Shown: positions 62,628-64,000 of the stretch, piece by piece | Numbering within the stretch: the stretch's first letter is position 1 | How the letters are laid out: each line of letters begins with the position of its first letter | Assembly: GCF_017874595.1 (NCBI RefSeq) | Contig: NZ_JAGILA010000002.1 | Span: 248,001 to 312,000 of the forward strand | DNA from: Sinorhizobium kostiense | GTDB taxonomy: Bacteria > Pseudomonadota > Alphaproteobacteria > Rhizobiales > Rhizobiaceae | DNA: 64,000 nucleotides | Direction of reading: 5' to 3' | Notes under the pieces: model-generated | What the model was told of the DNA's origin: nothing | What the model saw: the letters and a program-made list of their open reading frames with translations, nothing else | The model's database searches: none | Made by a program: the position numbers and the translations under genes

Positions 62628-63329
62628 CTAGCGTGCGCGCTGACCGAACAGGATCTTCTGAGCTTCCTTGTCCTCTGCAAGCGCCTTCTGGCGGGCTCGT
62701 TCCTCCTTGCCGACTTCGATCGCCTTCTTCACCGCGGGCCGCGCCAGCATCGTCTCGAACCAGCGCTTCAAGTTCGGGAAATCATTTAGGTCCTGTCCCT
62801 GGTTCTCGTGCGGGATCACCCAGCCGGTCGCAGCCATGTCCGCAATGGAATAGTCGCCGGCCAGGAACGGCCGGTCGGCAAGGCGCTTGTTCATCACGCC
62901 GTAGAGGCGGTTCACCTCGTTCGTGTATCGCTCGATGCCATAGGCGATCCGTTCCGGCGCATATTGGCGGAAGTGGTGTGCCTGCCCCGCCATCGGACCA
63001 AGGCCGCCCACCTGCCAGAAGAGCCATTGCTCCACCTCGACGCGGGCGCGTTCGTCGCCCGGATAGAATTTTCCGTGTTTGCGGCCGAGATATTGCAGGA
63101 TCGCACCCGATTCGAAGACTGAGATCGGCTCGCCGCCAGGACCGTCGGGGTCAATGATCGCCGGCATGCGGTTATTCGGCGAAATCTTCAGGAAATCCGG
63201 TGCGAACTGGTCGCCCCGACCGATATTGACGTATTTGACCGCATAGCGAACGCCGAGCTCCTCAAGCATGATGGTGATCTTCCAGCCGTTAGGGGTCGGC
63301 CAGTAATAGAGCTCGATCGGAGCAGTCAT
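62628..63329 (-). CDS. Glutathione S-transferase family protein, YfcG/Ure2p-like
   Basis: 233 residues from the ATG at 63329, preceded by GAGGAGAG. An N-terminal thioredoxin-fold domain (IELYYWPTPNGWKITIMLEEL, then NNRMPAIIDPDG and ISVFESGAILQYLGRK) is joined to a helical GST C-domain (VEQWLFWQVGGLGPMAGQAHHFRQYAPE, SIADMAATGWVIP). The WPTPNGWK start and GLGPMAGQ-HHF block are typical of YfcG, a glutathione-dependent disulfide-bond oxidoreductase. Cytoplasmic; substrate not determined. Confidence 0.92.
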   Translation of the reverse strand: MTAPIELYYWPTPNGWKITIMLEELGVRYAVKYVNIGRGDQFAPDFLKISPNNRMPAIIDPDGPGGEPISVFESGAILQYLGRKHGKFYPGDERARVEVEQWLFWQVGGLGPMAGQAHHFRQYAPERIAYGIERYTNEVNRLYGVMNKRLADRPFLAGDYSIADMAATGWVIPHENQGQDLNDFPNLKRWFETMLARPAVKKAIEVGKEERARQKALAEDKEAQKILFGQRAR

Positions 63330-63510
63330 AGGCAGTCTCTCCTCAGGTTCTTGGGAGTCCACACTTAGGAACGCGCTTCGCGCGTGGCAAGGCCCGCGCC
63401 TTCAACCAAGATGAACGGCAGATGAATGGGCGCCTCAGCAAGAATTCAGTTTGGTTATGCGAAAAAGCGCTCAATCGATTTAAGAGTGCCTCCAGCCCAC
63501 GGACAAGATC

Positions 63511-63684
63511 ATGGATATGCTCGCCCGCCGCCTCACAATCATCAGCCTGTTGATGGTTGCCTTCGCCATGACGCTCGCGGCAGCGGTCGGCGCCGATACG
63601 GAGCGTCGCCGCCAGAACACCTATATCGGCTCGCTGACGGACTGCACCGTGCACACAGCGCAATATTGCCAGGCCAAGCTCTAA
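63511..63684 (+). CDS. Small membrane/exported peptide
   Basis: 57 residues. The hydrophobic segment TIISLLMVAFAMTLAAAVGA could be a signal peptide or membrane helix, followed by a short polar part with two cysteines (DCTVHTAQYCQAKL) that could form a disulfide. The ATG at 63511 lies after ACAAGAT; the ribosome site is weak. Codon bias fits coding. It is next to another small membrane ORF. Family not recognised. Confidence 0.5.
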   Translation: MDMLARRLTIISLLMVAFAMTLAAAVGADTERRRQNTYIGSLTDCTVHTAQYCQAKL

Positions 63685-63749
63685 GCAGGGTGAGGCCAAG
63701 CGGCGGCTTGCGGCTTGCCGCCCGCGTCCGCGACTAACCCAGGATCGTT

Positions 63750-63929
63750 ATGGAAATGGCCGTGTTCGTCTCCTCCGCCATGCTGGCACTCCGGCTCCTG
63801 TTCTTCACTGGTCTGCTGATCGCGCCGTTCGGGGCGGTCGCCTACAACAAGGCCAGCGCTTCCGGCATCGGCAAGAACGGCGCCGGCTTGGTGCTCTTCA
63901 TAACGCTCCAGCGCCAGGCGATGAGCTGA
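63750..63929 (+). CDS. Small membrane protein
   Basis: 59 residues with two possible hydrophobic stretches (AMLALRLLFFTGLLIAPFG and AGLVLFITLQ). An AGGAT lies upstream of the ATG. It follows the previous small ORF by 65 bp on the same strand and may be cotranscribed with it. No known family was recognised. Confidence 0.45.
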   Translation: MEMAVFVSSAMLALRLLFFTGLLIAPFGAVAYNKASASGIGKNGAGLVLFITLQRQAMS

Positions 63930-63936
63930 TCTTCCG

Positions 63937-64000
63937 ATGTCGCGCGACTTTAGGACGAGCGACGGTTGCGTAGCACTTTCCTTCGACCTCGCCCCGGAGC
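63937..64000 (+). CDS. Possible start of a further gene (partial)
   Basis: An ATG at 63937 opens a frame (MSRDFRTSDGCVALSFDLAP) that reaches the window end. Only 21 codons are visible, so it may be real or chance. It is 7 bp after the previous stop, which would fit an operon. Confidence 0.3.
   Translation, partial: MSRDFRTSDGCVALSFDLAPE

Overview
This window is chromosomal DNA from a rhizobial alphaproteobacterium, most likely Sinorhizobium/Ensifer (meliloti/medicae type). The support is high GC with strong third-position bias, a UDP-glucuronate epimerase next to a UDP-glucose dehydrogenase (lpsL-rkpK, needed for rhizobial K-antigen and LPS), two RopA-type porins, a DUF3563 mini-protein, TIGR02301 and DUF2062 proteins, and a remnant of a common rhizobial intergenic repeat. 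The species was inferred from content and order, not from a database search. No plasmid or symbiosis-island genes are visible. Almost all of the window is core housekeeping DNA.

Layout. 1-4.7 kb: partial Atm1-type ABC exporter, periplasmic LysM protein, LOG-family phosphoribohydrolase, RarD transporter. 4.9-10.4 kb: one long minus-strand run, cysS, three tandem GFA-fold genes, proline iminopeptidase and citramalate synthase, several joined by 4-bp overlaps. 10.8-13.9 kb: small basic protein, SRAP/YedK, Nudix, TIGR02301 and two hypothetical genes. 14.0-17.0 kb: a tight plus-strand operon ygfZ, HD hydrolase, tyrosine phosphatase and an NadQ-like NAD regulator, meeting sodC head-on. 17.6-21.4 kb: nadA-nadB-nadC on the minus strand, with a 23-bp near-palindrome over the nadA promoter that probably binds the regulator encoded next door. 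21.5-27.3 kb: MFS, MOSC, HD and DUF2339 proteins. 27.5-29.6 kb: Tat-exported PhoX-type phosphatase with a clear Pho box. 29.6-32.5 kb: recO, L,D-transpeptidase, and a VOC/SRPBCC pair divergent from an ArsR repressor. 32.6-35.1 kb: lpsL and rkpK. 35.2-41.1 kb: tex, cfa and a GDPD phosphodiesterase, with a strong hairpin and a foldable 159-nt intergenic segment. 41.1-48.1 kb: era, rnc, lepB, acpS, DUF2062, DUF3563, rsh (relA/spoT) and rpoZ. 48.6-54.2 kb: NYN protein, smpB, dapA, lytic transglycosylase, hydrolase. 54.3-57.6 kb: two near-identical-ended porins in inverted orientation around a tyrosine recombinase. 57.6-64 kb: GIY-YIG protein, tRNA-Ser(GCT), two PilZ proteins, aminotransferase, Sel1 protein, DUF2147, GST and small secreted or membrane peptides.

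The parts that look most like systems are (i) the inverted porin pair enclosing a tyrosine recombinase, which could recombine, convert or invert outer-membrane genes; (ii) the local nadQ/nadABC regulatory unit; (iii) the PhoB-controlled phosphatase; (iv) the ArsR/SRPBCC/VOC switch, whose operator overlaps the repressor start codon; and (v) the unassigned structured intergenic segment between cfa and the GDPD gene. None of these is proven by sequence alone.
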